A stretch of DNA of 64,000 nt, from NCBI RefSeq assembly GCF_001424545.1, contig NZ_LMQL01000013.1:62001-126000 (forward strand), given 5' to 3'. A model generated the notes under the pieces. That model did no database searches and was not told the DNA's origin. It saw only the letters and a list, made by a program, of their open reading frames with translations. Position 1 is the stretch's first letter. Each line of letters opens with the position of its first letter. The position numbers and the translations under genes are program-made. This DNA comes from Ramlibacter sp. Leaf400 (GTDB lineage Bacteria; Pseudomonadota; Gammaproteobacteria; Burkholderiales; Burkholderiaceae_C). This document shows, one piece after another, positions 50,500 through 62,085 of the stretch.

Positions 50500-51960
50500 T
50501 TATCGCCGCAGGGCCTGGCGCAGCTCCGGGCTGCGCCACAGCGTGAACAGCAGCACCAGGGTAGCGGCCGCCGCCGCGGCGAACAGCGGGGCGAGCAGGC
50601 CGTCCTCGCGCCAGGTGGCAGGCAGGCCTGCGCGGGCCGCGATCACCACCCCCGCCAGGCCCGCGGCGGACCACGCCATTGCGCGGCCCGGCAACCAGCG
50701 CAGGCCCTCGGGGCCCATCGCGGCCAGGCAGACGATGGCCACCACCGTGTAGCCGGCGTTCAGCAGCTGCATCAGGACCTGGCCATCGGCGACGCCCGAT
50801 GCCGCGGCGCCCAGCAGCAGGAGCAAGGCCGCGCCGTACGCCCCCACCGCCGGGACCATTCGCTTCCTCGACGCCAGCACCGTCAGCGCCACGGCGGCCA
50901 GCGCCTGCGGCAGCAGGCCCCAGCTGCCCGCCAGGCCCCAGCGCCAGACCTGCTCCAGGGCCGCGGCGTCCATGCGGCCCCACCCGAACAGCAGCCGGGC
51001 CAGCGCCGGCGCCCCCACGGCCAGCGCCGCCACCGCGGCGCAGGCCAGGGCCCAGGCCAGCGCGAAAGCCTGCCGCACCGGTGCGCCGGCCGCCTCCTCG
51101 CGGCCAGAAGCCAGCGCGCGCGCGATGGCCGGGAAGGCCAGCGAGGCCACCAGCTGGATCGCCAGCACCAGCGGCAGCTCCACCAGCTTCCAGGCGTAGT
51201 TGAAGGTCGCCAGCGCGCCCTCGCCCGCCTGCGAGGCGATGGAGCGCGCCACGAACGGCAGCGCCAGCGGCAGGCCCGCGCCGAGCACCGCCCACAGCCA
51301 GAGGGGCGCGGCGGGCACCGCGACGACGTCCGCCGCCGGCACCCCGGCCGCCGGCAGGCGCGCGCGCAGCCACAGCAGCCGCAGGCCCATCGCCGCGAGC
51401 AGGCCGAGGCCCAGCGCCGGAACCGCCGCCGAAGAGCCGCCCAGCCCCGCCGCCGCGATCGCCCCGATCAGGACGAGGTTGACGACCAGGTTGGCGCCAT
51501 ACAGGCCGATGAAGTCGCGCTCGTGCTGGGCGCGGGTGGCCCAGAGCGAAGCCAGCAGGGCCGGCGGCACGGCCGCGGCGCTCCACCACAGCGCCTGCAC
51601 CGCCAGCGGCTGCATCGCCGCCGGCACGCCGGCCGCCAGCCCGCGCAGCACCGGGGCGGCCAGCAGCGCGAGCAGCAGGGCCAGCACGACGCCGCCGACC
51701 ACCAGCACCCGCGCCACGCGGCGCTGCAGGGCCGCGACCTGCTGCGCCCCCTGCCCCGCCCAGGCCGGCAGCAGCACGTAGGCCAGCGCGCCGCTGGCCA
51801 GCACCGAAGCGATCCAGTCCGGCAGCGACAAGGCCAGCACGGCCACGTCGGCCAGCCCGCTGCTGCCGAAGGCCGCGGCCAGCGAGGACTCGCGCACCAC
51901 CCCCAGCAGCCGACTGGCCAGCAGCAAGGCCAGGGACAGGGCGCCGGCGCGAAGGAACAT
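50500..51960 (-). CDS. MurJ/MVIN-like lipid-linked oligosaccharide flippase
   Basis: 486 aa with about 12-14 hydrophobic spans and the MVIN/MATE-type start ALSLALLLASRLLGVVRESS LAAAFG (split here for length), then WATRAQHERDFIGLYGANLV and the later ATFNYAWKLVELPLVLAIQL. MurJ-family proteins flip undecaprenyl-linked sugars across the inner membrane. As the first gene of the glycan operon this one is likely specific for the surface glycan instead of lipid II. The 109-nt gap to the divergent lysS should hold both promoters. It replaces the Wzx-type flippase usually seen in such loci. Confidence 0.85.
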   Translation of the reverse strand: MFLRAGALSLALLLASRLLGVVRESSLAAAFGSSGLADVAVLALSLPDWIASVLASGALAYVLLPAWAGQGAQQVAALQRRVARVLVVGGVVLALLLALLAAPVLRGLAAGVPAAMQPLAVQALWWSAAAVPPALLASLWATRAQHERDFIGLYGANLVVNLVLIGAIAAAGLGGSSAAVPALGLGLLAAMGLRLLWLRARLPAAGVPAADVVAVPAAPLWLWAVLGAGLPLALPFVARSIASQAGEGALATFNYAWKLVELPLVLAIQLVASLAFPAIARALASGREEAAGAPVRQAFALAWALACAAVAALAVGAPALARLLFGWGRMDAAALEQVWRWGLAGSWGLLPQALAAVALTVLASRKRMVPAVGAYGAALLLLLGAAASGVADGQVLMQLLNAGYTVVAIVCLAAMGPEGLRWLPGRAMAWSAAGLAGVVIAARAGLPATWREDGLLAPLFAAAAAATLVLLFTLWRSPELRQALRR

Positions 51961-52069
51961 GGCTGGGGATCATACGGAGCGCGGCAGGAGCGGCCGGGCC
52001 ACGCAAGGGCGACGGCGCCGTCAAAACTAGAATCAGCGGTTTGCCCCCAGCCGCAAGGTTTCGCCCTTC

Positions 52070-53605
52070 ATGTCCCAGCCGAACACGCCCGCGGCCGCCG
52101 CCGCCCCCGCCGACGAGAACCAGCTGATCGCCGAACGCCGCGAGAAGCTGCGCGTCCTGCGCGAGGCACAGAAACAGGGCAAGGGCGTCGCCTTCCCCAA
52201 CGACTTCAAGCCGGGCGACCGCGCCGCGGGCCTGCACGCCGCGCATGGCGAGAAGACCGCCGAGCAGCTGGAGGCCGAAGGCGCCGTGGCCCGCGTGGGC
52301 GGCCGCATGATGCTCAAGCGCGTGATGGGCAAGGCCAGCTTCGCCACGCTGCAGGACCAGAGCGGCCGCATCCAGGTCTACGTCACCCGCGACGCGGTCG
52401 GCGAGGAGGCCTATGCCGCCTTCAAGCACTGGGACCTGGGCGACATCGTGGGCGCCGAGGGCAAGGTGTTCAAGACGCGCACCGGCGAGCTGTCGCTGCA
52501 CGCCACCTCGATCCGCCTCCTGACCAAGAGCCTGCGGCCGATGCCGGACAAGTTCCACGGCGTGGCCGACCAGGAGGTGAAATACCGCCAGCGCTACGTC
52601 GACCTGATGACCGACGAGCAGGCCCGCCAGCGCTTCGTGGCGCGCAGCAAGGCGATCTCGGGCATCCGCGAGTTCATGGTGCAGCACGATTTCCTGGAGG
52701 TGGAGACGCCGATGCTCCACCCCATCCCCGGCGGCGCCAACGCGCGGCCCTTCGTCACGCACCACAACGCGCTGGACCAGGAGATGTTCCTGCGCATCGC
52801 GCCGGAGCTCTTCCTCAAGCGGCTGGTGGTGGGCGGGTTCGAGCGCGTGTTCGAGATCAACCGCAACTTCCGCAACGAAGGCATCTCGGTGCGCCACAAC
52901 CCCGAGTTCACGATGATGGAGTTCTACGCGGCCTACTGGAACTACCGCGACCTGATGGACTTCACCGAGGCGCTGGTGCGCGACGCCGCGCAGAAGGCCG
53001 TGGGCACCCTGGAGCTGAGCTACGCGGGCAAGCCGGTGGACCTGGCGGCGCCGTTCGAGCGCCTGACCATCCGCGAGGCCATCCTGCGGCACACCGAGGC
53101 CGGCGACAACGTGGACAACCGCGACTGGCTGATCCCGGCGCTGCGCAAGCTGGGCCTGTCCGAGGAGAAGCACCGCCTGTCCGGCCGCTCGCTGGCCAGC
53201 CTGCAAGTGCTGTACTTCGAGGAGACGGTGGAGGAAAAGCTCTGGCAGCCGACCTTCATCATGGAGCACCCGACCGAGATCTCGCCGCTGGCGCGCGCCA
53301 ACGACGAGCGGCCCGAGGTCACCGAGCGCTTCGAGCTGTACATCACGGGGCGCGAGTTCGGCAACGGGTTCTCGGAGCTGAACGATGCCGAGGACCAGGC
53401 GGCGCGATTCGCGGCACAGGTGAACGCCAAGGACGCGGGCGACGACGAGGCCATGTTCTACGACCACGACTTCGTGCGCGCGCTGGAATACGGCATGCCG
53501 CCCACTGGCGGCTGCGGCATCGGCATCGACCGGCTGATGATGCTGCTGACCGACAGCCCCAGCATCCGCGACGTGATCCTGTTCCCGGCGCTGCGCCGGG
53601 AGTAG
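52070..53605 (+). CDS. lysS: Lysyl-tRNA synthetase, class II
   Basis: 511 aa. The N-terminal OB-fold anticodon-binding domain (about 65-160) has [20 protein letters not shown]. Class II motif 2 is [20 protein letters not shown] and motif 3 is [16 protein letters not shown] near the C terminus. It charges tRNA-Lys. The ATG at 52070 gives MSQPNTPAA with a short low-complexity leader usual in this lineage. A TAGAAT at 52028-52033 is a possible -10. It is followed by repeat copy C and converges on nagZ. Confidence 0.97.
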   Translation: MSQPNTPAAAAAPADENQLIAERREKLRVLREAQKQGKGVAFPNDFKPGDRAAGLHAAHGEKTAEQLEAEGAVARVGGRMMLKRVMGKASFATLQDQSGRIQVYVTRDAVGEEAYAAFKHWDLGDIVGAEGKVFKTRTGELSLHATSIRLLTKSLRPMPDKFHGVADQEVKYRQRYVDLMTDEQARQRFVARSKAISGIREFMVQHDFLEVETPMLHPIPGGANARPFVTHHNALDQEMFLRIAPELFLKRLVVGGFERVFEINRNFRNEGISVRHNPEFTMMEFYAAYWNYRDLMDFTEALVRDAAQKAVGTLELSYAGKPVDLAAPFERLTIREAILRHTEAGDNVDNRDWLIPALRKLGLSEEKHRLSGRSLASLQVLYFEETVEEKLWQPTFIMEHPTEISPLARANDERPEVTERFELYITGREFGNGFSELNDAEDQAARFAAQVNAKDAGDDEAMFYDHDFVRALEYGMPPTGGCGIGIDRLMMLLTDSPSIRDVILFPALRRE

Positions 53606-53613
53606 CAATACCC

Positions 53614-53698
53614 GTCATTCCCGCGAAGGCGGGAATCCAGTGCGTCCGCCTTCGCGGACTGCCGGAATGCCCTGGATCCCCGCCTTCGCGGGGATGAC
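53614..53698. repeat. Interspersed palindromic repeat, copy C
   Basis: It begins GTCATTCCCGCGAAGGCGGG and ends GATCCCCGCCTTCGCGGGGA plus TGAC, with the central hairpin GTCCGCCTTCGCGGAC. It is nearly identical to copy A over its whole length. It fills the space between the convergent lysS and nagZ stops, where it could serve as a bidirectional terminator. Confidence 0.87.
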
Positions 53699-53699
53699 G

Positions 53700-54758
53700 T
53701 CACGGCAGCAGCCGCAGCGCCTGCATGTAGCGCGGCTGCACCATCAGCTCATCCCAGCCCGCCGCTTCGCCCACGGGCAGCAACGCCATCCGGCGCTGCT
53801 CGCTGGCCGGCTCGCCGTGCCACTGGCCCTTGAGCTGCGCTTCGGTCAGGCCTTCCAGCAGTTCGTCCACCGGGCGGCCCTCGCCCACCGACTGGTTGCA
53901 CAGCAGCACCATGTCGCAGCCGGCGTTGAGCGCCGCGACCGCGGCCTCGGTGTAGCTGACCAGCTCGCCGCCGATGCGGCGGGCGCCTTCCATGCTCAGG
54001 TCGTCGCTGAAGATGGCGCCGCCGAAGCCCAGCTGCTCGCGCAGGATGTCCTGCAGCCAGCGCGGCGAGAAGCCGGCCGGCAGGCTGTCCACCTTGGGGT
54101 AGATCACGTGCGCCGGCATCAGGCTGGTGAGGGTGGTGTTCAGCCAGCCGTAGGGCGCGGCGTCGTCGGCGAGGATGGCCTTGAGCGAGCGCCTGTCCAC
54201 CGGCACTTCGGTGTGCGAGTCCGCCTTGACGAAGCCGTGGCCGGGGAAGTGCTTGCCGCAGTTGGCCACGCCCGCCTGCAGCAGTCCGTGCATCAGGCTC
54301 TTGGCCAGCATGGACACGACGCGCGCATCGCGGTGGAAGGCGCGGTCGCCGATCACGCCGCTCTCGCCCCAGTCGAGATCCAGCACCGGGGTGAAGCTGA
54401 AATCGACGCCGCACGCGCGCAGCTCGGAGGCGAGCACGTAGCCTGCCGCCGTGGCGGCGTTGGTGGCGGCCAGCGCATCGCGCATCCAGAGCTCGCCGAA
54501 GGCGCGCATGGTCGGCAGGTGGGTGAAGCCGTCCTGGCGGAAGCGCTGCACCCGGCCGCCCTCGTGGTCGACGCAGATCAGCAGGTCCTGCCGCACCGCC
54601 TTGATCTCGGCGCACAGGCGCGTGAGCTGCGCCCGGTCCTGCCAGTTGCGCGAGAACAGGATCATGCCGCCGGTGAGCGGGTGTTCGAGGCGGCGGCGGT
54701 CGGTGGCGGTCAGTTCGGTGCCGGCGATGTCGAGGATCAGGGGGGCGTGTTCGTTCAT
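53700..54758 (-). CDS. nagZ: Beta-N-acetylhexosaminidase (peptidoglycan recycling)
   Basis: Cytoplasmic GH3 enzyme that releases GlcNAc from GlcNAc-anhydroMur peptides, 352 aa. The catalytic His/Asp loop is [20 protein letters not shown] and the nucleophile is in [34 protein letters not shown] is the conserved substrate site. The ATG at 54758 overlaps the acpS stop by 4 nt; the longer open frame to 54857 is a shadow. It is the last gene of the leftward housekeeping run. Confidence 0.96.
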   Translation of the reverse strand: MNEHAPLILDIAGTELTATDRRRLEHPLTGGMILFSRNWQDRAQLTRLCAEIKAVRQDLLICVDHEGGRVQRFRQDGFTHLPTMRAFGELWMRDALAATNAATAAGYVLASELRACGVDFSFTPVLDLDWGESGVIGDRAFHRDARVVSMLAKSLMHGLLQAGVANCGKHFPGHGFVKADSHTEVPVDRRSLKAILADDAAPYGWLNTTLTSLMPAHVIYPKVDSLPAGFSPRWLQDILREQLGFGGAIFSDDLSMEGARRIGGELVSYTEAAVAALNAGCDMVLLCNQSVGEGRPVDELLEGLTEAQLKGQWHGEPASEQRRMALLPVGEAAGWDELMVQPRYMQALRLLP

Positions 54759-55159
54759 TCCCGGGGTTCTTTGCGTTCCACCACCACGAAGCTGGCGGCA
54801 TAGTCGGTTTCGTCGGTGACGGTGACGTGCGCCACCAGGCCCTTGGCCTCGAACCACTCCTTGAGCGGGCCGTGCAGCACCAGCACCGGCTGGCCGCTGG
54901 GCAGCTTGGCGATCTCGCAGCTGCGCCAGGTCATGGGCATGCGCATGCCCAGGCCCACGGCCTTGCTGAAGGCCTCCTTGGCCGAGAAGCGGGTGGCGAG
55001 GTAGCGGATGCCGCGTTCGGGCCAGCGCGCGCTGCGGCTGCGCCAGGTGGCCAGTTCGCCTTCGGCCAGGATCTTGTGGGCGAAGCGGTCGCCGTGCCGC
55101 TCGAGCGAAGCCCGGATGCGGCGCACGTCGCAGATGTCGGTGCCGATGCCGTAGACCAT
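54755..55159 (-). CDS. acpS: Holo-[acyl-carrier-protein] synthase
   Basis: Transfers 4'-phosphopantetheine from CoA to acyl carrier protein, 134 aa. [20 protein letters not shown] gives the Mg-binding Asp, and [16 protein letters not shown] gives the Glu/Lys signature. The gene lies between pdxJ (16-nt gap) and nagZ (4-nt overlap), its usual betaproteobacterial position. Confidence 0.96.
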   Translation of the reverse strand: MVYGIGTDICDVRRIRASLERHGDRFAHKILAEGELATWRSRSARWPERGIRYLATRFSAKEAFSKAVGLGMRMPMTWRSCEIAKLPSGQPVLVLHGPLKEWFEAKGLVAHVTVTDETDYAASFVVVERKEPRE

Positions 55160-55175
55160 TCGGGGCGGCCGGGGC

Positions 55176-55928
55176 TCAGGCGAAAGCGACGTCGATGCAG
55201 GCCAGGTAGGCCTTCACCGTCGCCTCGTAGCCGAGCTCCAGCGCATCGGCGATCAGGGCATGGCCGATGGAGACCTCCTGCACGCCGGGCACGGCACGCA
55301 GGAAATCGGCGAGGTTGTCGCGGTTGAGGTCGTGGCCGGCGTTGATGCCCAGGCCGGCGTCGTGCGCCGCCCTGGCCGCCTCGGCGAAGCCGCGCAGCAC
55401 TTCGTCCTGCCGCACCGTGCCCCAGGCCCGCGCGTAGCTCTCGGTGTAGAGCTCGACGCGGTCGGCGCCCACCGCGCGGGCGGCGGCCATCATCTCGGGG
55501 CGCGGGTCCATGAACAGGCTGACGCGCACGCCCAGCGAGCGCGCCTCCTGCACCAGCGGGCGCAGGCGGTCCGCGTCGGCGGGGAAGTCCCAGCCGTGGT
55601 CGCTGGTGAACTGGCCTTCGCTGTCGGGCACGAAGGTGCACTGCTGGGGGCGCTGCCGCCGCACGTGTTCCATCAGGTTGTGGAACGGGTTGCCCTCGAT
55701 GTTGAACTCGGTGCCGGGATGGTGGCCGACCAGTTCGCTCAAGGCGGGCACGTCGTCGCCGCGGATGTGCCGGGCGTCGGGACGCGGATGCACCGTGATG
55801 CCATGGGCGCCGGCCTTCAGGCAGATGGACGCGGCGCGGACCAGGCTGGGGATGCCCAGGTGGCGCGTGTTGCGCACCAGCGCCACCTTGTTCAGGTTGA
55901 CGGAGAGCGCCGTCTTGAGTGCGTTCAT
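55176..55928 (-). CDS. pdxJ: Pyridoxine 5'-phosphate synthase
   Basis: Forms the pyridine ring of vitamin B6 from deoxyxylulose phosphate and 3-amino-2-oxopropyl phosphate, 250 aa. Motifs are [45 protein letters not shown] and the C-terminal [18 protein letters not shown]. The ATG at 55928 overlaps the recO stop by 4 nt. Linked to the same pathway as serC elsewhere in the window. Confidence 0.96.
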   Translation of the reverse strand: MNALKTALSVNLNKVALVRNTRHLGIPSLVRAASICLKAGAHGITVHPRPDARHIRGDDVPALSELVGHHPGTEFNIEGNPFHNLMEHVRRQRPQQCTFVPDSEGQFTSDHGWDFPADADRLRPLVQEARSLGVRVSLFMDPRPEMMAAARAVGADRVELYTESYARAWGTVRQDEVLRGFAEAARAAHDAGLGINAGHDLNRDNLADFLRAVPGVQEVSIGHALIADALELGYEATVKAYLACIDVAFA

Positions 55929-56668
55929 AGCGATTGGAGGTCCAGCATGAGCTGCCGGGTGCGCAGCGTGGCGACGCCGCAATGGTAGTGCAGCAGGTGG
56001 CGCAGCTGCGGCTTGAGTTCGGCCATCGAGGCGGCCGCCCGCAGGGTGGCGGTGAACGCGGCCGGGTCATCGACGGCCGCCTGCAACTGCCGCCACTGGG
56101 CGCCGTTCAGCGCGGGCCGGTCCGGCGCTGCGGCGCCGAGGCCGCCTTCTGGGAGCAGTGTGTAGCGGCCCTGGTCGTCCAGCGGCGCGAGCGTGGCCGT
56201 CTCGGCGTCCAGCGAGGGCAGGAAACCCGTTTCGCGCAGCAGCAGCAGCTCGAAGGCGCGCAGCGCCGGCTGCAGCGCCTCGCCGTGCTCGGAAGCCAGG
56301 ACGCTGACCGCCTGCGCATACGCGTCGAACAGCCTGGGATGCGGGTCTTCGCGGGCCATCAGTCGCAGCAGCAGCTCGTTGACGTAATAGCCCGACAGCA
56401 GCGCGTCGCCGGTGGGCATCACCTGCCCGCCCACCCATTCGGCCGACTTGAGGGTGCGGATCTCCGCGTCGCCGCCGAACGCCAAGCGCAGCGGCTGCAG
56501 CGGCAGCAGCACGGGGCGGAAATTGGAGCTGGGGCGCTTGGCGCCCTTGGCCACCAGCGCGAGACGGCCGTGGTGCCGGGTGAAGACCTCGAGGATCAGG
56601 CTGGATTCGCTCCAGTCGTAGCGGTGCAGGACGTAGGCCGGCTCATCGGAGATCCTACGGGCCGCCAC
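55925..56668 (-). CDS. recO: DNA repair protein RecO
   Basis: Mediator that loads RecA in gap repair, 247 aa. The N-terminal OB fold includes [20 protein letters not shown] and [15 protein letters not shown]. The C-terminal helical part has [13 protein letters not shown]. The zinc-finger cysteines seen in some RecO proteins are absent. The start is GTG at 56668 ([17 protein letters not shown]); the frame stays open into the upstream repeat but without support. It overlaps pdxJ by 4 nt. Confidence 0.92.
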   Translation of the reverse strand: MAARRISDEPAYVLHRYDWSESSLILEVFTRHHGRLALVAKGAKRPSSNFRPVLLPLQPLRLAFGGDAEIRTLKSAEWVGGQVMPTGDALLSGYYVNELLLRLMAREDPHPRLFDAYAQAVSVLASEHGEALQPALRAFELLLLRETGFLPSLDAETATLAPLDDQGRYTLLPEGGLGAAAPDRPALNGAQWRQLQAAVDDPAAFTATLRAAASMAELKPQLRHLLHYHCGVATLRTRQLMLDLQSL

Positions 56669-56669
56669 T

Positions 56670-56750
56670 AAGCCTCCGCCGGGCCGCCCCAAGGAGGCTT
56701 GGCCCCCTCGGGGGGCAGCGAGCCACACGAAGTGGGGGAGCGTGGGGGCC
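56670..56750. repeat. GC-rich double-hairpin intergenic repeat between era and recO
   Basis: The first hairpin has arms AAGCCTCC (56670-56677) and GGAGGCTT (56693-56700). It is followed by GGCCCCC (56701-56707), which can pair with GGGGGC at 56711-56716 or with GGGGGCC at 56744-56750. The segment around GGGGGGCAGCGAGCCACACG resembles an interspersed element I associate with Comamonadaceae genomes. Only one copy is in this window. It fills the era-recO gap. Confidence 0.6.
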
Positions 56751-56755
56751 TTGGT

Positions 56756-57727
56756 TCATTCGTAGCCAAAGCTTCGCACCCGGGCCTCGTCGTCGGCCCA
56801 GCCGGCGCGCACCTTGACCCAGATCTCGATGAAGACCTTGGCGCCCATCAGCTTCTCCAGCTCCTGGCGGGTCTCGGTGCCGATGCGCTTGAGGCGCTCG
56901 CCCTTGTCGCCGATGACCATGGCCTTGTGGCTGTCGCGCTCCACCACGATGGTGGCGGCGATGCGCACGAAGCGCCCGTGCTGCGGGCTGGGCTCTTCCT
57001 CGAACTTGTCGACCACCACGGTCGAGGTGTAGGGCAGTTCCTCGCCGGTGAGGCGGAACAGCTTCTCGCGCACGGTCTCGCCGGCGAGGAACTTCTCGCT
57101 GCGGTCGGTGAGCTCGTCCTCGCCGTACCACCAGGGCTGCTCGGGCAGGAACTTCTCGCAGATGGCGAACAGGCGCTCCACGTCCTTCGCGTTCTGGGCC
57201 GACATGGGCACGAACTCGTTGAAGGGGTGGCGCTCCTGCATGTCGCGCAGCCAGGGCGCGAGCTCGGCGCGGCGGTGCACCTGGTCCAGCTTGTTGGCCA
57301 CCAGCAGCGCCGGCACGCCCGGCTGCAGCAGCGACAGCACCTTGGCATCGCCCAGCGTGAAGCGGCCGGCCTCGACCACGAACAGCACCAGGTCGACGTC
57401 GCCCACGGCGCCCATCACCGTCTTGTTCAGGGAGCGGTTCAGGGCCTTGGCGTGGCGGGTCTGGAAGCCGGGCGTGTCGACGAACACGAACTGCGTCGCG
57501 CCCCGGGTGCGGATGCCCGTGATGCGGTGGCGCGTGGTCTGCGCCTTGCGCGAGGTGATGCTGATCTTCTGGCCGACCAGCGCATTGAGCAGCGTGGACT
57601 TGCCCACGTTGGGCTTGCCCACGATGGCGATCAGGCCGCAACGCTGCGACGAGGCGCCGGCCTCGGGGGCCTGGGGGGTCTCGGGGGCATCGCCCGGGAG
57701 TTCGATGGGCGGGTCCTGGGGATTCAT
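56756..57727 (-). CDS. era: GTPase Era
   Basis: Ribosome-assembly GTPase that binds the 3' end of 16S rRNA, 323 aa. G1 is [21 protein letters not shown]3 is [10 protein letters not shown]4 is VANKLDQVH. The C-terminal KH domain includes [20 protein letters not shown]. The first 28 residues are a Pro/Glu-rich leader typical of betaproteobacteria. The ATG at 57727 overlaps the rnc stop by 4 nt. Confidence 0.97.
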   Translation of the reverse strand: MNPQDPPIELPGDAPETPQAPEAGASSQRCGLIAIVGKPNVGKSTLLNALVGQKISITSRKAQTTRHRITGIRTRGATQFVFVDTPGFQTRHAKALNRSLNKTVMGAVGDVDLVLFVVEAGRFTLGDAKVLSLLQPGVPALLVANKLDQVHRRAELAPWLRDMQERHPFNEFVPMSAQNAKDVERLFAICEKFLPEQPWWYGEDELTDRSEKFLAGETVREKLFRLTGEELPYTSTVVVDKFEEEPSPQHGRFVRIAATIVVERDSHKAMVIGDKGERLKRIGTETRQELEKLMGAKVFIEIWVKVRAGWADDEARVRSFGYE

Positions 57728-58413
57728 TTCAGTTTCGACTTGAGCGTGTGCAGCATGGCCGCCGCGGCCGCCTGCTCGCCGGCACGCCGCGAGGGCCCGA
57801 TGCCGCGCTCGGTGGCGCCCAGCTCCGGGATCTCGCACTCCACGTCGAAGGTCTGCTTGTGGGCGGCACCCAGCACACCCGCGACGCGGTAGACGGGGAG
57901 CTTCATTTTGCGTCCCTGCAGCCATTCCTGCAGTTCCGTCTTGGGGTCCTTGGCGGCCGCCTGCATGCCGGGGTTGATCTCGACGTCACGGAAGAGCCGC
58001 TGAACCAGCGCCTCGGCCGCGCCGTAGCCGGCGTCCAGGTGGACGGCGCCGATCACCGCTTCCAGGGCGTCGGCCAGGATGGACGGCCGGCGGTGGCCGC
58101 CGGAGCGGGCCTCGCCCTCGCCCAGCCTCAGCACTTCGGACAGGCCCAGCCCGACGGCGAGCTGGTGCAGCGTCTCCTGCTTGACCAGGTTGGCTCGCAC
58201 CCGCGACAGGTCGCCCTCGGGCTGCGCGCCCAGGCGCTCGAACAGCAGGGCGGCCACGGCCAGGTTGAGGACGGAATCGCCCAGGAATTCCAGGCGCTCG
58301 TTGTGCTCGGAAGAAAAGCTGCGGTGCGTCAGCGCGCGCGCCAGCAGCTTCGGTTGCGTGAAGCGGTGCTGCAGCCGCGCCTGCAGGGCGGCCAGGGATG
58401 CATCACCCTCCAC
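57724..58413 (-). CDS. rnc: Ribonuclease III
   Basis: Double-strand-specific endonuclease that processes rRNA precursors, 229 aa. The signature [20 protein letters not shown] and the second acidic motif [16 protein letters not shown] carry the catalytic Glu/Asp. The C-terminal dsRBD (about 155-225) has [20 protein letters not shown]. It is preceded by the DUF4845 gene (7-nt gap) and overlaps era by 4 nt. Confidence 0.97.
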   Translation of the reverse strand: MEGDASLAALQARLQHRFTQPKLLARALTHRSFSSEHNERLEFLGDSVLNLAVAALLFERLGAQPEGDLSRVRANLVKQETLHQLAVGLGLSEVLRLGEGEARSGGHRRPSILADALEAVIGAVHLDAGYGAAEALVQRLFRDVEINPGMQAAAKDPKTELQEWLQGRKMKLPVYRVAGVLGAAHKQTFDVECEIPELGATERGIGPSRRAGEQAAAAAMLHTLKSKLK

Positions 58414-58420
58414 GCCTGCG

Positions 58421-58774
58421 CTACTTGGTCTGGTGCGCGTACTTGAGGAGCAGGTACGCGGGGCCGAACATGTGGATCTGCTTGTCGTACGCGACCTTGA
58501 CCACGTTGCGGTCGTTGGCGCGGGTGATCTCCAGGTCCTTGCCGGTGATCGACGTGATGTCGTCCACCGTGGCCGAGCGCTGGAACGCGTTGCGCACGTC
58601 CTGCGGCGAGCCGGCGTCCTTGGCCTTGTCCATCGCCTTCACGATCGCCTGGAACTCCAGCATCGTCGGGATGGCCTGCGCCACCAGGACGCCGACGCCC
58701 GCCAGCACGGCGAGCACGAAGATCAGGCCGAAAAACGAAATACCGGCCTGTCGGGCCTTGGATCTGCGCTGCAT
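58421..58774 (-). CDS. Small single-span membrane protein (DUF4845-type)
   Basis: 117 aa with an N-terminal type-II membrane helix after a basic cap ([20 protein letters not shown], spanning about 10-33, pseudopilin-like). A small extracytoplasmic domain follows with [20 protein letters not shown] and [20 protein letters not shown]. It sits between lepB and rnc, the standard place for this family in betaproteobacteria. The function is unknown. Confidence 0.86.
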   Translation of the reverse strand: MQRRSKARQAGISFFGLIFVLAVLAGVGVLVAQAIPTMLEFQAIVKAMDKAKDAGSPQDVRNAFQRSATVDDITSITGKDLEITRANDRNVVKVAYDKQIHMFGPAYLLLKYAHQTK

Positions 58775-58803
58775 GTCTACCCCTCGCACCTCTGAGAACT
58801 CTT

Positions 58804-59772
58804 TTATTGGAACGAACCGATCCGCCTGAGGTCGCCGAAATTCATCCAGATGAAGAAGGCCTTTCCGACGATGTTGCGGTCCGGCACGAAGCCCCAGAAC
58901 CGCGAATCGAGCGAATTGTCCCGGTTGTCCCCCATCATGAAGTAGTGCCCTTGCGGCACCTTGCACACGACGCCCTCGACACTGTAGCGGCAATTTTCCT
59001 TGAAAGGAAAATCCTCCGCGCCCGGGATGAACGCGGGCCGGTCCTCGTCGTTCAACACGCGATAGGCCCTCTCGCCCATCGACTCGGCGAACTGGCGCGA
59101 GTAGCGCATCGAGTCCTCGTCGAAGAAGTCCGGCAGCGCCTGCTTGGGCAGCGGCTGGCCGTTGATCGTCAGGCGCTTGTTCAGATACGCGATCTCGTCG
59201 CCGGGCACGCCGACCACGCGCTTGATGTAGTCCAGGCTGGGCTTGGGCGGGTAGCGGAACACCATCACGTCGCCGCGCGCCGGCGGCTTGCCTTCGGTGA
59301 GGCGGGTGTTGATCACCGGCAGGCGCAGCCCGTAGGTGAACTTGTTGACCAGGATCAGGTCGCCCACCAGCAGCGTGGGGATCATCGAGCCGGACGGGAT
59401 CTTGAACGGCTCGAACAGGAACGAGCGCAGCACGAACACCGCCAGGATCACGGGGAACAGGCCCGCGGTCCAGTCCAGCCACCAGGGCTGCATCAGCAGC
59501 TTCTGCCGGGTCTGCTCGACGTCGGGGCCGTCGACCTGGGCGATGCCCTGCGCGGCCAGCTGCGTGCGCCGCTCGTGGGCCTGCACCGCCACGGCCTCGG
59601 CGCCGCGCCGGCGCTGCGGCAGGAACCAGAACCTCTCGGCGACCCAGTAGAACCCGGTGACCAGCGTGGCGAGGAACAGCAGCAGCGCGAAGTTGCCTTC
59701 CAGGAAGCCCATGTACCAGGCGGCCGAATAGCCGGCGAAGGCCGCGAGAACCGCGGCGGTCAGGATCGGCAT
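58804..59772 (-). CDS. lepB: Signal peptidase I
   Basis: Inner-membrane serine protease that removes signal peptides, 322 aa. Two N-terminal hydrophobic segments (VLAAFAGYSAAWYMGFLEGN and FALLLFLATLVTGFYWVAER) and a third at about 105 precede the active site. The catalytic Ser is in KIPSGSMIPTLLVGD (about 126), and the catalytic Lys in DYIKRVVGVPGDEIAYLN (about 183). The GHYFMMGDNRDNSLDSRFWG motif is near the end. The ATG at 59772 lies 8 nt after the lepA stop; further open frame upstream is a shadow. Confidence 0.95.
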   Translation of the reverse strand: MPILTAAVLAAFAGYSAAWYMGFLEGNFALLLFLATLVTGFYWVAERFWFLPQRRRGAEAVAVQAHERRTQLAAQGIAQVDGPDVEQTRQKLLMQPWWLDWTAGLFPVILAVFVLRSFLFEPFKIPSGSMIPTLLVGDLILVNKFTYGLRLPVINTRLTEGKPPARGDVMVFRYPPKPSLDYIKRVVGVPGDEIAYLNKRLTINGQPLPKQALPDFFDEDSMRYSRQFAESMGERAYRVLNDEDRPAFIPGAEDFPFKENCRYSVEGVVCKVPQGHYFMMGDNRDNSLDSRFWGFVPDRNIVGKAFFIWMNFGDLRRIGSFQ

Positions 59773-59780
59773 CACGACGC

Positions 59781-61592
<1,812 letters not shown>

Positions 61593-61635
61593 CAACGGGA
61601 ACGCTTAAGTGATTGATTCATCTGGGCGAACCCAA

Positions 61636-61669
61636 AGAAAAAAGGGCGCGTCGAGTGGCGACGCGCCCT
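61636..61669 (-). terminator. Strong terminator upstream of lepA
   Basis: On the minus strand, AGGGCGCGTCG pairs over 11 bp with CGACGCGCCCT around a 5-nt loop and is followed by TTTTTCTTT. It faces lepA and ends 44 nt before its ATG. It would terminate a transcript from the mucD-lepA gap, either a small RNA or an attenuated lepA leader. Confidence 0.85.
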
Positions 61670-61714
61670 GAACCAACAATCTATGGCAACTGCGATAGTT
61701 GGAACTTCATTGTA
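61637..61714 (-). ncRNA. Candidate small RNA or lepA leader attenuator
   Basis: A TACAAT -10-like box lies at 61714-61709 (minus). The predicted RNA of about 65 nt has a 5' stem (CCAAC at 61703-61699 with GTTGG at 61678-61674) followed by the strong terminator at 61669-61636. No good -35 is present (the best, TGTACG, matches 3 of 6). It could be a terminated lepA leader or an independent sRNA. This is pattern-based only. Confidence 0.3.
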
Positions 61715-62052
61715 GGCAAAAAGCCCCGCGCGTACAGCCGACGGTCGGCCGCGAAGGGCTCGTTGCGGTCCAGCAACGGGAAATTCATCCACAGGATATC
61801 AACAGAATGCGGGAGGGGTTTGCAGGACAACTTGTGGGCGATCTGTGGATCAGCAGTGGGTGGCTGGGAGCCATCCCGTATCGTGGACTTCGATGCCTTC
61901 GTTATGCCGAAAAGCCGTCCAGACGGGGCTGGATTCTATCCATTTGGAGGGGTCGGCCCTCCGCCCTGAAAGTCAGCAAGCACCAACATCCGGTCACTTG
62001 TCCAAGATGAAAAAAATTGCTGAGTTGCTTCCAGGCCTCCCCCAGTCGGACG

Positions 62053-62085
62053 AAAGCCCCGAACCCCCGTAGGGTTCGGGGCTTT
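62053..62085 (-). terminator. mucD terminator
   Basis: A perfect 14-bp stem AAAGCCCCGAACCC / GGGTTCGGGGCTTT with a 5-nt loop, beginning 12 nt after the mucD stop (62098) in the direction of mucD transcription. Only a short T-run (TTT) follows on either strand, but the stem is very stable. Confidence 0.88.

Noticed and set aside
49124..53608. 1494-codon minus-strand frame and 49840-53697 plus-strand frame of 1285 codons
   Set aside because: Only the last 184 codons of the minus frame (the PglC-like gene) are real. The rest runs antisense to lysS and across the flippase and aldolase out of frame. The plus frame is a shadow of the same genes and of lysS.
61785..61852. Two DnaA-box-like 9-mers (TCATCCACA and TGTGGATCA) in the lepA-mucD gap
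   Set aside because: Each has a mismatch to TTATCCACA. There are only two, and no AT-rich unwinding region, dnaA or dnaN is near, so an origin is not supported.
61613..62072. Small plus-strand open frames (75-118 codons) in the lepA-mucD gap
   Set aside because: No domain and no good ribosome-binding site. They overlap both terminators and show no protein-like composition.
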